NCBI GenBank assembly: GCA_040004035.1
Contig: JAMPLN010000015.1
Reading direction: 5' to 3' (one strand)
Length of the DNA: 64,000 bases
DNA from: Microcoleus vaginatus_C
GTDB taxonomy: Bacteria; Cyanobacteriota; Cyanobacteriia; Cyanobacteriales; Microcoleaceae
A model generated the notes under the pieces. The model did no database searches. It saw nothing but the letters and a program-made list of their open reading frames with translations, and was not told the origin of the DNA. Position 1 is the first letter of the stretch. Every line of letters starts with the position of its first letter. Of the stretch, positions 1 through 8,442 are shown piece by piece. Made by a program: the position numbers and the translations under genes.

Positions 1-18
1 TTATTGACCAATCTAGCT

Positions 19-42
19 CAGTTAACAGTCAACAGTTAACTG
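19..42 (-). terminator. Hairpin just downstream of pilB
   Basis: Arms CAGTTAAC and GTTAACTG are a perfect 8-bp stem with an 8-nt loop, 6 bases past the pilB stop codon. No clear T-run follows, so it may be a weak terminator. The sequence also has a 7-bp period (AACAGTC, AACAGTT), so it may simply be one of the heptamer repeats found elsewhere in the window. Confidence 0.4.
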
Positions 43-47
43 CTGAA

Positions 48-2054
48 TCAATCCACAAAGCGTGGCGTCAAGCAGTACGGACAATCCAGCATCTCCGGCT
101 TCAATTCCGCCCGACAACTTTTGCAGGTAAGTCCCTGCTTGCGTTTGGCTTTCAGTTCAGCCTCCAGGCCCGAGTCAGTAAACGTCACCCGCTCGACTTC
201 TTCAAAAGTAGTCGCGCCTTCCCGCACTAACTGCAAGCTGTAAGCCAACAACGTTTTCATCCCTTCTTCTACTGCTGCTTCCTTAATTTGCTCTGTGGGA
301 GCTCCTTGAGTGATCAGAGTTTGAAGCCGCTCAGTATTTTTCAGGAACTCGTAAACCCCTACCCGTCCTTTGTAGCCTAGGCCGGCGCACTTGGTACAAA
401 GTTGCTCGCGTTCTGCCAGTTCCTTCCTTTCCTCCACCGGTACAGTGTTGGCTTTGTAAACAGTTAGATCAATTTCTTGAGAAGCCGACAGACCGTACTT
501 GCCGAGTTCTGCGGCAGTAGGCTGGTAAGGAATGCAGCATTTGTCGCAAACGCGCCGCATCAGACGCTGAGCCAACACGCCCAACAGAGCTGCCGAAACC
601 ATGAACGGTTCTACGCCCATTTCGGCCAAACGCGCGACCGCCCCGGCCGCGTCGTTCGTGTGCAGCGTCGTCAGCACCAAGTGTCCCGTCAAAGCAGCTT
701 CCAGAGCGGTTTTTGCCGTTTCCTTGTCCCGCGTTTCCCCCACCAGCATCACGTCAGGGTCTTGCCGCAAAAATGCCCGCAGAATGTTGGAAAAAGTCAA
801 GTCTTTTTCCCGAATTACTTGACATTGGGTAATTCCTGGCAAAGCATATTCGATCGGGTCTTCCGCTGTACTGATATTAACCCCCGGATCGTTCCGTTCC
901 GCCAGAATCGAGTAGAGAGTAGTTGACTTGCCCGAACCCGTCGGCCCCGTCACCAAAATCAGTCCGAAGGGACGGCTAGCACTCTCTCGGACTAAAGCCA
1001 GAGTTTCCTGATCGGAGATTAACAAACCCAAGCCCAACTGAGTGCTGGAACTGTCCAAAATCCGCAGCACGATTTTTTCGCCGTACCGCGAAGGTAAGCT
1101 GTTCACCCGGAAATCGACCGTGCGTCCCTCAAATACCCGGCGGATGCGGCCGTCTTGAGCTTGTCGGCGTTCGGCAATATCCAGGTTGGCAATAATCTTG
1201 AAACGAGCGGTAATCGATGCGACTACCTGCTTGGGAAACCGGAAATACTCTTGCAGCACCCCGTCTTTCCGCATCCGAATCCGCATGAACTCTTCTTGAG
1301 GTTCTACGTGGATGTCGGACACCTTTTCCGACAGAGCTTTAGCCAAAATGATATTGACCGCCTTAATTACCGGAGCGGCCTCAGCATCGTCCAAGGTGTT
1401 AGCTAGGTCTTCTTGGTCGGCACTCTCCTCTTCTAGCGAGAGTTCGCCAAAATCTCCCTCCCCTAAATCCATCTTTCTCTGCTTTTCGGCTGCTGCCATT
1501 TTGGCTGCTACCTTAACTTGGTCCTCTTGATAGGCAGAAGTTATGTCCTGATAGTCGTCTGGCGTAATCACCCGTCGCTGCAAAGCCAAGCCATGAGGCT
1601 GTAAAATCCGCCGCAAATCTTCTATAGCGTTGAGGTTGTCGGGATCTACCATTGCCACTAAAACCGCCGCCGGCTCAGTTTCAGTCTTTGCTACGGGTAA
1701 AAACCGACCTTGGTGACAAATGTCGAGCGAAATCTTCAACGTCTCGAGCATAAGTCCCAGTTGCTCGTTAGACATTTCGCTCATCTCCGGGTCAAATGCT
1801 TCAACCCCGTAGACTATCTTCCGTTCAAACATCTGCTGCTTCTTGTAAAGTCGCAGCAATTCTGGGGGTAACGGCTGCCCGGTAAGTGCTTCTAATACCT
1901 CCGTCAAACGCTTGCCCGACTTCTGGCTTTCAATTTGAGCTTGCTTGACTTGCTCGCCGTTGACGTAACCCGACAGAATCATCTTGGTGAGAGCCGGAGG
2001 AAATTGGCTCACAGAAACTATGGATGTGGAGCGAAGCGGGGATGTGCTAGTCAT
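48..2054 (-). CDS. pilB: Type IV pilus assembly ATPase PilB (GspE family)
   Basis: Hexameric cytoplasmic ATPase that drives pilin polymerisation for type IV pili, used in gliding or phototactic motility and DNA uptake. The N-terminal third resembles the GspE/MshEN domain. A Walker A motif (GPTGSGKSTT) lies near residue 370, followed by the Asp-box/Walker B region (PDVMLVGETRD), a His-box (TTLHTND) and the CDKC...CTKC zinc knuckle of PilB/GspE. An additional CKSC...CPYC zinc ribbon ends the protein. The ATG at 2054 (668 aa) is preferred; a GTG three codons upstream (2063) is in frame. No strong Shine-Dalgarno is visible. pilT and pilC, usually next in cyanobacteria, would lie to the left, outside the window. 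The gene is divergent from grpE. The family call is very secure. Confidence 0.96.
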   Translation of the reverse strand: MTSTSPLRSTSIVSVSQFPPALTKMILSGYVNGEQVKQAQIESQKSGKRLTEVLEALTGQPLPPELLRLYKKQQMFERKIVYGVEAFDPEMSEMSNEQLGLMLETLKISLDICHQGRFLPVAKTETEPAAVLVAMVDPDNLNAIEDLRRILQPHGLALQRRVITPDDYQDITSAYQEDQVKVAAKMAAAEKQRKMDLGEGDFGELSLEEESADQEDLANTLDDAEAAPVIKAVNIILAKALSEKVSDIHVEPQEEFMRIRMRKDGVLQEYFRFPKQVVASITARFKIIANLDIAERRQAQDGRIRRVFEGRTVDFRVNSLPSRYGEKIVLRILDSSSTQLGLGLLISDQETLALVRESASRPFGLILVTGPTGSGKSTTLYSILAERNDPGVNISTAEDPIEYALPGITQCQVIREKDLTFSNILRAFLRQDPDVMLVGETRDKETAKTALEAALTGHLVLTTLHTNDAAGAVARLAEMGVEPFMVSAALLGVLAQRLMRRVCDKCCIPYQPTAAELGKYGLSASQEIDLTVYKANTVPVEERKELAEREQLCTKCAGLGYKGRVGVYEFLKNTERLQTLITQGAPTEQIKEAAVEEGMKTLLAYSLQLVREGATTFEEVERVTFTDSGLEAELKAKRKQGLTCKSCRAELKPEMLDCPYCLTPRFVD

Positions 2055-2170
2055 AAAAAACACTCAATAGGTGGGAAACTCAGTCACAAAGAGTGCTGAG
2101 AGGAAAACCAAGGCGGGGTTTTAACCCCCGTATTCTTTGCTTATGGATCAGCTATCATTTTCTTGCTCAA

Positions 2171-2284
2171 TCCCTATCTCTCAAGTGTAAGCTCGAAGTC
2201 CCCTCTAAGCTTCGTCCACAAATTGACGAGATGTTGGAGGGATTTGCCGGTGCTTGCAATCAAATCTTGTTCGTTGAGTGCTAA
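2171..2284 (+). pseudogene. Remnant of the 5' end of a tnpB-like gene (IS200/IS605 or IS607 type)
   Basis: About 30 codons read LSLKCKLEVPSKLRPQIDEM and continue EGFAGACNQI, which matches my memory of the N-terminus of cyanobacterial TnpB proteins. The expected start ATG has been lost (TCC CTA TCT CTC...). The frame ends in TAG-free but unrelated residues and a stop at 2284, and no RuvC-like part follows. A GGGG/CCCC hairpin lies just before it at about 2113-2130. It is interpreted as an element that lost nearly all of tnpB. Identification is from memory of the family motif only. Confidence 0.42.
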
Positions 2285-3346
2285 GTTGCTTACTTACCTG
2301 ATTAACTTGCGGGATACTCTCGTTATAGCGTCAGGGCAAATCATTTGGGGATTCCCCGTACCGGGAGAGAAAAGCGGGGCGGGGTGTGTCCCCTTCCTAG
2401 GCTAATTCTATTTTCCCAAATTGTTTGCTCAAATTACACCGCCCGTGGTGGCGCGGTTAGCTGTACTAAATTAAAGATGACCTATGTTCTGTGATGATAG
2501 CTTTTATGAAAGCCTCGATCGCCCTTGTGAAATATATTTTGATTAATTATCTGCGATCGGTCACTGCCCGATCGCCGGTTACATCAGTCCCCAGGGCAAA
2601 TTTTGAGCTACTCTAGTTTGGGATCATTAAATATTACTTTAATTCTTCTTTGCTGTCTGAGCCTTTGTGACGTAAGCTTAACGGAGCAGAAATGTTGGAA
2701 ATTAGCAAATTAGATATCAGTCTAATCTACAGATAATTACCTCGAACCGACCAGCTAATCTCTATCATTTTGCTGCCACAAATTCGCCCCTTCAAGCGAC
2801 TTCGGCGGTGTTGAATCCGAAAAACCACAGCCCAAATTCGCATCAAGATTAACAACCTAGTAGCTGAGTGACACAAGCACACACCTAACTACTTAGTCAC
2901 TTTACACAAATTCCTTTTTTTGCCTACTTGGGAAACTCAGCAAATGATAATAAATGCCAGCATCAGCTTGCAACTAAAACAGCCTGACCGATGATAACTT
3001 TAAGTCAGTATCGTTTTAAGTAAACCTTGAAACATCAAGCCTCCTAGGTGGGAAATATTGTAGTAGACTTAACAGCAAAATATACTTATAAAAATTGTTG
3101 TAAATGCGATCGCGGTAATTAAAAATGAGAAACCAACAAACGTTGGGTTGGCCCCATTATGGCAATAGTATACGTAAATACCTAAACGGGCCTTTGAATA
3201 TTTTATGGAAAGCTTTGAGCAATGTCTCCATATCTGGCGAGATTCCCTCTTTTCAGATTGTGCCATACACAGTCAATTCGAGTCCTCTAGATTTACCGGG
3301 TTAACTGTATCTGCTAGAATTGATAGGGTTCTGTCGCGCAGCTTTT
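2285..3346. other. Long non-coding stretch between pilB and grpE
   Basis: No convincing gene is seen in this kilobase. Its left end (to about 2400) could be the far end of the tnpB element. A 65-codon minus-strand frame at 3069-3266 has no recognisable motif and is not supported. The divergent promoters of pilB and grpE must lie here or in the preceding 230 bases, but no confident -35/-10 pair or CIRCE operator was found. Confidence 0.5.
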
Positions 3347-4141
3347 ATGATTGACGAGGAAAAACAGCAAGATCAAGATCCTAACTCAACTGGGGAAACC
3401 ACCCCAGAGGGTTCGCCAATGGCAAGCGAAACTCCGGCGGCATCAGGAAACTCGAACGAATCGGCGGATTGGGAGCTCGAACTTGCTCGAGCTTATCAAA
3501 GTGCTCAGGGCGATCGCACCCCAGCAAACGCATCGGGGCCTACCGTCACCGGCAGTTCAACCAACAGTCCGACTGCAGACGCGGCGGAGCCTTGGAAGAA
3601 GGAACTGGCGCAGGTAACCGAGGAAAAAGAGGCTTTAAAAACTCAGTTGCAAGTCGCATCCGCTCAACTAGAAGAACTGAAAAATCAAAATCTCCGCCTA
3701 GCAGCAGATTTTGAGAACTTCCGCAGGCGTACCCAAAAGGAAAAAGAAGAGCTAGATTTACAGGCAAGGTGTCTCACGATTAAACCCCTGTTGCCGGTAA
3801 TTGACAATTTCGAGCGCGCTCGATCGCACATCAAGCCGCAAACCGATGGCGAAATGAACATTCACAAAAGCTACCAAAGCGTTTACAAGCAAATGGTAGA
3901 CGGCCTCAAGCAAATCGGGGTTTCTCCGATGCGCCCCGAAGGTGAACAGTTTGACCCCAACCTCCACGAAGCTCTGCTGAGCGAGCCAACTGACGAACAC
4001 GAGGAAGGAACAATTATCCAAGAACTAGAACGCGGCTACATTCTGGGCGATCGCGTCTTGCGGCACGCCAAAGTGAAAGTTGCAGCGGCTGGGCTATCTG
4101 TGGTAGCCTCAGATGAAAATCCCGATAGTTCGGAAGGTTAA
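3347..4141 (+). CDS. grpE: Nucleotide exchange factor GrpE
   Basis: GrpE releases ADP from DnaK and acts as a dimer in the cytoplasm. The first ~90 residues are acidic, Ser/Thr/Pro-rich and probably disordered, longer than in E. coli GrpE. They are followed by a long coiled coil (ELKNQNLRLAADFENFRRRT, the family signature) and the C-terminal beta domain (HEALLSEPTDEHEEGTI...GYILGDRVLRHAKVKVA). The ATG at 3347 (264 aa) is preferred to an in-frame TTG at 3320. It is followed after 293 bases by dnaK1 and then dnaJ in the same direction, the usual chaperone cluster. No heat-shock operator was recognised. Confidence 0.96.
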   Translation: MIDEEKQQDQDPNSTGETTPEGSPMASETPAASGNSNESADWELELARAYQSAQGDRTPANASGPTVTGSSTNSPTADAAEPWKKELAQVTEEKEALKTQLQVASAQLEELKNQNLRLAADFENFRRRTQKEKEELDLQARCLTIKPLLPVIDNFERARSHIKPQTDGEMNIHKSYQSVYKQMVDGLKQIGVSPMRPEGEQFDPNLHEALLSEPTDEHEEGTIIQELERGYILGDRVLRHAKVKVAAAGLSVVASDENPDSSEG

Positions 4142-4177
4142 TCGGGATACAAGCTACTGCATTCCTCAAAGTCACTG

Positions 4178-4200
4178 ACCCCCGAATAGAATTCGGGGGT
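4178..4200. repeat. 10-bp perfect hairpin between grpE and dnaK1
   Basis: Arms ACCCCCGAAT and ATTCGGGGGT are separated by AGA, 37 bases after the grpE stop. There is no T-run, so it is more likely a dispersed palindrome or an mRNA-processing or stability element than a simple terminator. It could lower dnaK1 read-through from grpE. Confidence 0.5.
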
Positions 4201-4434
4201 TCCAAGGTGGCAGACTCACCAACTTATTAATTAAAGATGACTAAAAGCACGTCAGCGCTTTCTCCAAAAATTCTGAAAAATGTTTTTACCAGTCTTTGAT
4301 ATTGCTTTAGGACATCAAGTTTATTTCCTACAAATCTAGTCTGGTAATGCTTGTTTAAACAAGCTGAGTCGTTTTTCCTCCCCCAACCTGTAGTTGGAGG
4401 TTTCCAAACATCCCACAAAGTTTTATGAGGCGCT

Positions 4435-6600
4435 ATGGGAAAAATTATTGGAATTGACTTAGGCACAACTAACAGTTGCGTAGCTGTGTTAGAAGGCGGT
4501 AAACCCGTCGTGATCGCCAATTCCGAGGGCGGCCGCACAACTCCGAGTATAGTAGGATTCGGCAAGGCGGGCGATCGCTTAGTAGGTCAACTAGCCAAGC
4601 GACAAGCTGTAACTAATGCTGTAAATACTGTCTACAGTATCAAACGATTTATCGGACGACGGTGGGACGACACGGAAGAAGAACGAGCGCGGACTCCCTA
4701 TACCTGCATAAAAGGCAAAGACGATACCGTTAACGTCCAAATTCGGAACAAGGTTCACACTCCCCAGGAAATCTCGGCAATGGTACTCCAAAAGCTCAAG
4801 CAAGATGCTGAAGCTTATTTGGGACAAACTGTTACCCAAGCCGTGATTACAGTGCCAGCCTACTTCACAGACGCCCAACGGCAAGCTACTAAAGACGCAG
4901 GTACAATCGCGGGCCTAGAAGTCCTGCGGATCGTTAACGAACCGACGGCGGCAGCCCTTTCCTACGGGCTGGACAAGCAAAATATAGAACAGAAAATCTT
5001 GGTCTTTGACCTAGGTGGCGGTACTTTCGACGTTTCGATCCTGCAACTGGGAGACGGAATTTTTGAAGTCAACGCTACCTCCGGTAACAACCATCTCGGA
5101 GGAGATGACTTTGACGACTGCATAGTCCAGTGGCTCGTAGAAGCTTTCCGGACTCAAGAAGGCAGTGACCTCTCACAAGACAAAATGGCCTTGCAGCGCC
5201 TCCGAGAAGCTGCCGAAAAAGCGAAAATCGAACTATCAAACCGGGAATCCACCTCAATCAATCTGCCCTTCATCTCTTCTGACGAAAAAGGGCCGAAGCA
5301 TTTGGAAATGGAACTCTCCAAAGCTCAGTTTGAAAAACTGGTGGCTCATTTGGTGCAAGCGACGATCGATCCGGTGACTCAAGCCCTCAAAGACGCAAGT
5401 TTGACCCCCAAAGACATAGACAGAATTATTTTAGTGGGAGGCTCAACCCGGATTCCGGCAGTTCAAAAGGCAATTAGCAAGTATTTTGGGGGCGTTTCTC
5501 CCGATAAATCGGTCAATCCCGACGAAGCTGTAGCCGTAGGCGCGGCAATTCAAGCCGGAGTGTTGGGTGGTGAAGTCAAAGACTTGCTGCTGCTCGATGT
5601 GACGCCGCTCTCCCTGGGACTGGAAACCTTGGGCGGGGTGTTCACCAAAGTAATCGAGCGCAATACAACTATTCCCACCAGTCGATCGCAAATGTACAGC
5701 ACGGCGGCAGACGGGCAAACGTCGGTAGAAATTCACGTGCTCCAAGGCGAGCGGGCATTGGTTAAAGACAATAAAAGTCTCGGCAAGTTCCTGCTCAAAG
5801 GCATTCCCCCAGCCCCCCGCGGCGTACCTCAAATCGAAGTTACCTTTGAAATCGATGCCAACGGGATTCTCAAAGTCGCCGCTGAAGACAAGGGAACCGG
5901 AAAAGAACAAAGCATCCAAATTTCCAATACAGGGGGATTGAGCGAAACCGAAGTCGAGCGGATGCGACAAGAAGCCGAACTTTACGCCGACGAGGACATC
6001 AAGCGCGCTCTACTCGTCGAACTCAAAAATCAAGCTGACTCCCTCGTCTATAATTGTGGTGTAACTTTAAAAACCAACGCGCAACTGCTGAGTGACGAGC
6101 TCAAGGCCGAAGCGGAAACAGCCGCAGCAGCCTTGCGGGCAGCGATGACTAACCCCGACATCACAATCGAGGAACTCACCCCCGCAATCGAATCTTTCAA
6201 GCAACTGCTATACTCGCTGGGGACAGCAGTCTACGACCAAGCCCGCAGCGGGGTAGCCCCGTCAGGAGCTGTTGTTGAAAGCGAGATGATGTCAGAAGTA
6301 GAATCATCAGAACCAGAAGAGGTTAAAGCGGACGACGACAGCATTTTGCTGAAAGAAGAGTTGCTGGTGGCGCCGGAACCAAAGCCGGAACCAAAGCCGG
6401 AACCAAAGCCGGAACCAAAGCCGGAACCAAAGCTGGAATCAAAGCCGGAACCAAAGCTGGAATCAAAGCCGGAATCAAAGCCGGAACGACAGTCAAAACG
6501 ACAGTCAAATCCACAGCCAAGTCCACAGCCAAGTCCACAGTCAAAACAAAAACAGAAGGTTCCCGAACCAGAAGTTGATGATATGAATCCTTTCCTTTAA
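4435..6600 (+). CDS. dnaK1: Hsp70 chaperone DnaK1 with a PEPK-repeat tail
   Basis: ATP-dependent Hsp70. The nucleotide-binding domain starts with IGIDLGTTNSCVAV, followed by the signatures VFDLGGGTFDVSI and ILVGGSTRIPAV. A substrate-binding domain follows to about residue 610. The IANSEGGRTTPSIVGF...IGRRWDDTEEE pattern and the position beside grpE fit cyanobacterial DnaK1 rather than the essential DnaK2. At 721 residues it is longer than typical DnaK because of an acidic stretch and a Pro-Glu-Pro-Lys repeat tail (about residues 645-685), then Gln/Pro/Ser-rich sequence and a final DDMNPFL. It lacks the EEVD-like or typical lid-end tail. GrpE and DnaJ partners are adjacent. It could also be called dnaK; the paralogue assignment is from memory. 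Confidence 0.93.
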   Translation: MGKIIGIDLGTTNSCVAVLEGGKPVVIANSEGGRTTPSIVGFGKAGDRLVGQLAKRQAVTNAVNTVYSIKRFIGRRWDDTEEERARTPYTCIKGKDDTVNVQIRNKVHTPQEISAMVLQKLKQDAEAYLGQTVTQAVITVPAYFTDAQRQATKDAGTIAGLEVLRIVNEPTAAALSYGLDKQNIEQKILVFDLGGGTFDVSILQLGDGIFEVNATSGNNHLGGDDFDDCIVQWLVEAFRTQEGSDLSQDKMALQRLREAAEKAKIELSNRESTSINLPFISSDEKGPKHLEMELSKAQFEKLVAHLVQATIDPVTQALKDASLTPKDIDRIILVGGSTRIPAVQKAISKYFGGVSPDKSVNPDEAVAVGAAIQAGVLGGEVKDLLLLDVTPLSLGLETLGGVFTKVIERNTTIPTSRSQMYSTAADGQTSVEIHVLQGERALVKDNKSLGKFLLKGIPPAPRGVPQIEVTFEIDANGILKVAAEDKGTGKEQSIQISNTGGLSETEVERMRQEAELYADEDIKRALLVELKNQADSLVYNCGVTLKTNAQLLSDELKAEAETAAAALRAAMTNPDITIEELTPAIESFKQLLYSLGTAVYDQARSGVAPSGAVVESEMMSEVESSEPEEVKADDDSILLKEELLVAPEPKPEPKPEPKPEPKPEPKLESKPEPKLESKPESKPERQSKRQSNPQPSPQPSPQSKQKQKVPEPEVDDMNPFL
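6373..6480 (+). repeat. Nine 12-bp tandem repeats inside dnaK1 (PEPK repeats)
   Basis: The unit CCGGAACCAAAG, with variants CTGGAATCAAAG and CCGGAATCAAAG, is repeated nine times without gaps and encodes (Pro-Glu-Pro/Ser-Lys)n. The copies are nearly identical at the DNA level, indicating recent slippage. The number probably varies between strains. Confidence 0.92.
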
Positions 6601-6732
6601 AACTGAAAAGCTAAGAATTAAAAGTTAAAAATTAACAATGAGAATTTTTGATTTTTAATCTGTAATTTCAGGAAAGGTCGCCCGTTTCTTTTTCGTACAC
6701 TTTTTGTTATTTACCTCCAGGCAAGCAGCTCT

Positions 6733-7860
6733 ATGGCCGGTGATTACTATGAAATATTAGGCGTTTCTCGCAGCGCAGACAAAGAAGAAATTAAGCGTGC
6801 TTACCGCCGCCTAGCTCGCAAGTACCATCCAGATGTCAACAAAGAATCCGGTGCTGAGGAGCGGTTTAAAGAAATTAACCGCGCCTACGAGGTACTCTCA
6901 GAACCAGAAACTCGCGCCCGTTTCGACCGTTTCGGCGAAGCAGGAGTCAGCGGTGCAGGCGCACCTGGGTTCCAAGACTTTGGTGACAGCTTTGCCGATA
7001 TTTTTGAAAGCTTCTTTCAGGGTTTTCAGGGAGGTGTCGGCCAACAACAGCAAGGTCGCAGGCGCAGCGGGCCGGTGCGCGGAGACGATTTGCGCCTGGA
7101 TTTGCGACTGGATTTTCGGGAAGCAGTGTTTGGTGGCGAAAAAGAACTTCGCATCAAGCATTTAGAAACCTGCGAAACTTGCACCGGGACTGGCGCGAAA
7201 CCGGGAACCCGACCACAAACCTGCTCGACTTGTACCGGCAGTGGTCAAGTCCGACGCGCTACCCGCACTCCTTTCGGCAGCTTTACTCAAGTTTCAGTTT
7301 GCCCCACTTGCAACGGCACCGGGCAAGTGATTGAGGATAAGTGCGAAACTTGCGGCGGCCGGGGTCAGAAAGAAGTGATGAAAAAGCTGAAAATCACAAT
7401 TCCGGCTGGGGTTGACAACGGTACTCGCTTACGTGTTTCCAATGAAGGGGATGCCGGCAAACTGGGCGGGCCTCCCGGGGATCTTTACGTGTTCTTGGCG
7501 GTGAATGAAGACCCGCTATTTAAGCGCGACGGCACTAACGTTAGCTCGGAAGTTAAGATTAGTTATTTGCAAGCAATTTTAGGATGCCGGTTGGAAGTGG
7601 AAACTGTAGACGGGCCGACGGAATTGTTGATTCCTAGCGGAACTCAGGCAAATACTGTTCTGACTCTGGAGAAAAAAGGGGTGCCTCGGTTGGGAAATCC
7701 AGTCAGTCGTGGCGATCATTTGATTACGGTGTCTATTGACATTCCTACTAAGGTGACGGCTGAGGAACGGGAATTGCTGATGCAGCTTGCTAAGCTGAAG
7801 GGCGATCGTACCGGTAAAGGCGGTATAGAAGGATTTCTGGGCAATTTGTTTCAGAAATAA
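6733..7860 (+). CDS. dnaJ: Hsp40 co-chaperone DnaJ (type I)
   Basis: J-domain protein that delivers clients to DnaK and stimulates its ATPase. It has the J domain (residues 1-70, with HPD in KYHPDVNKE), a Gly/Phe-rich linker (GAPGFQDFGDSFADIFESFF), and four zinc-binding CxxCxGxG modules (CETCTGTG, CSTCTGSG, CPTCNGTG, CETCGGRG; about residues 147-215). The C-terminal peptide-binding domains follow. Its 375 residues are normal for type I DnaJ. It follows dnaK1 after 132 bases and is the last gene of the grpE-dnaK1-dnaJ series. The last 20 bases belong to the first unit of the palindrome array downstream. Confidence 0.96.
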   Translation: MAGDYYEILGVSRSADKEEIKRAYRRLARKYHPDVNKESGAEERFKEINRAYEVLSEPETRARFDRFGEAGVSGAGAPGFQDFGDSFADIFESFFQGFQGGVGQQQQGRRRSGPVRGDDLRLDLRLDFREAVFGGEKELRIKHLETCETCTGTGAKPGTRPQTCSTCTGSGQVRRATRTPFGSFTQVSVCPTCNGTGQVIEDKCETCGGRGQKEVMKKLKITIPAGVDNGTRLRVSNEGDAGKLGGPPGDLYVFLAVNEDPLFKRDGTNVSSEVKISYLQAILGCRLEVETVDGPTELLIPSGTQANTVLTLEKKGVPRLGNPVSRGDHLITVSIDIPTKVTAEERELLMQLAKLKGDRTGKGGIEGFLGNLFQK

Positions 7861-8109
7861 GCAATTTTTGACACCCATGGGTGTCAAATTTTCCTGTTTC
7901 AGGATTCCCAGGCAATTTGTTTCAGTATCGGTCAAAAATTTGTGTGCAATTGCTCACAAAAATCTCAGGTGGGACGCTTCCTGGGCATTGCGTCTCAGCA
8001 GCGCTCAAAAAAGTGAGCGCAATTGCGCTCACTTTTTTCAGAAAGAATAATAGTCTGTGTCCAATTGGACACAAAATTTTAGATTCTCCAGTTTCCAGGC
8101 AACTTGTTT
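7838..8109. repeat. Array of degenerate repeats, each centred on a different palindrome
   Basis: A motif like GGCAATTTGTTTCAG recurs at 7840, 7911, 7984 (diverged) and 8098. Between these copies lie four palindromes whose sequences differ but stay symmetric. They are TTTGACACCCA plus its complement (22 bp, from about 7867), GTGTGCAATTGCTCAC (imperfect, about 7940), AAAAAAGTGAGCGCAA plus its complement (32 bp perfect, about 8008-8039), and TGTGTCCAATTGGACACA (18 bp perfect, about 8055). Units are spaced 71, 73 and 114 bases. The palindromes can serve as terminators for dnaJ, but the array is much more than one terminator. Confidence 0.8.
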
Positions 8110-8151
8110 TAAAAACTAAGGCTTTCAGGATTTGAGATTGCAAAAAGCATT

Positions 8152-8442
8152 ATGAATTCAACATCGAAAATTGAAAATCCCAAATCCCCAGATGCCAAAA
8201 TCGATCTGCGGGGTACTCCGTGTCCTCTGAATTTTGTCCGCACTAAACTGCGCTTGGAACAAATGGCACCGGGTGCTGTTTTGGAGGTGTGGCTGGATGC
8301 TGGGGAGCCGATCGAACAAGTACCTGATAGTCTCAAAATGGAAGGGTACCAGATTCTGGAAACGCAATTTGTCGCGGATCAGCCGGAGTCGGGCTTTTTT
8401 TCAATGAAAGTGCAGCGCCCAGAAGACAAGGAAGCAGGATGA
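8152..8442 (+). CDS. TusA-like sulfurtransferase/redox protein
   Basis: Small SirA/TusA-fold protein of 96 residues. The hallmark CPxPx-type motif appears as DLRGTPCPLNFVRTKLRLE, with the catalytic cysteine at about residue 25, followed by the alpha-beta core ending in EGYQIL. TusA-family proteins relay persulfide sulfur in tRNA thiolation or cofactor synthesis; which pathway applies here cannot be told. Its stop overlaps the rsgA start (ATGA), so the two are probably translationally coupled. The first ~16 residues are poorly conserved in appearance. Confidence 0.85.
   Translation: MNSTSKIENPKSPDAKIDLRGTPCPLNFVRTKLRLEQMAPGAVLEVWLDAGEPIEQVPDSLKMEGYQILETQFVADQPESGFFSMKVQRPEDKEAG

Noticed and set aside
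477..926. 149-codon open frame opposite pilB
   Set aside because: It lies wholly inside the strongly supported pilB gene on the other strand and shows no family motif; a shadow of GC-rich coding sequence.
3069..3266. 65-codon frame with a hydrophobic C-terminus before grpE
   Set aside because: No Shine-Dalgarno, no recognised family, and the hydrophobic part comes from AT-rich DNA.
3271..3290. TTCGAGTCC word resembling a tRNA T-arm
   Set aside because: The surrounding 70 bases do not form acceptor, D or anticodon arms.
4142..4434. Search for a CIRCE or other heat-shock operator before dnaK1
   Set aside because: No TTAGCACTC-N9-GAGTGCTAA-like sequence was found; only unrelated palindromes are present.
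5443..5970. 175-codon minus-strand frame within dnaK1
   Set aside because: Antisense shadow of conserved dnaK1 codons with no motif.
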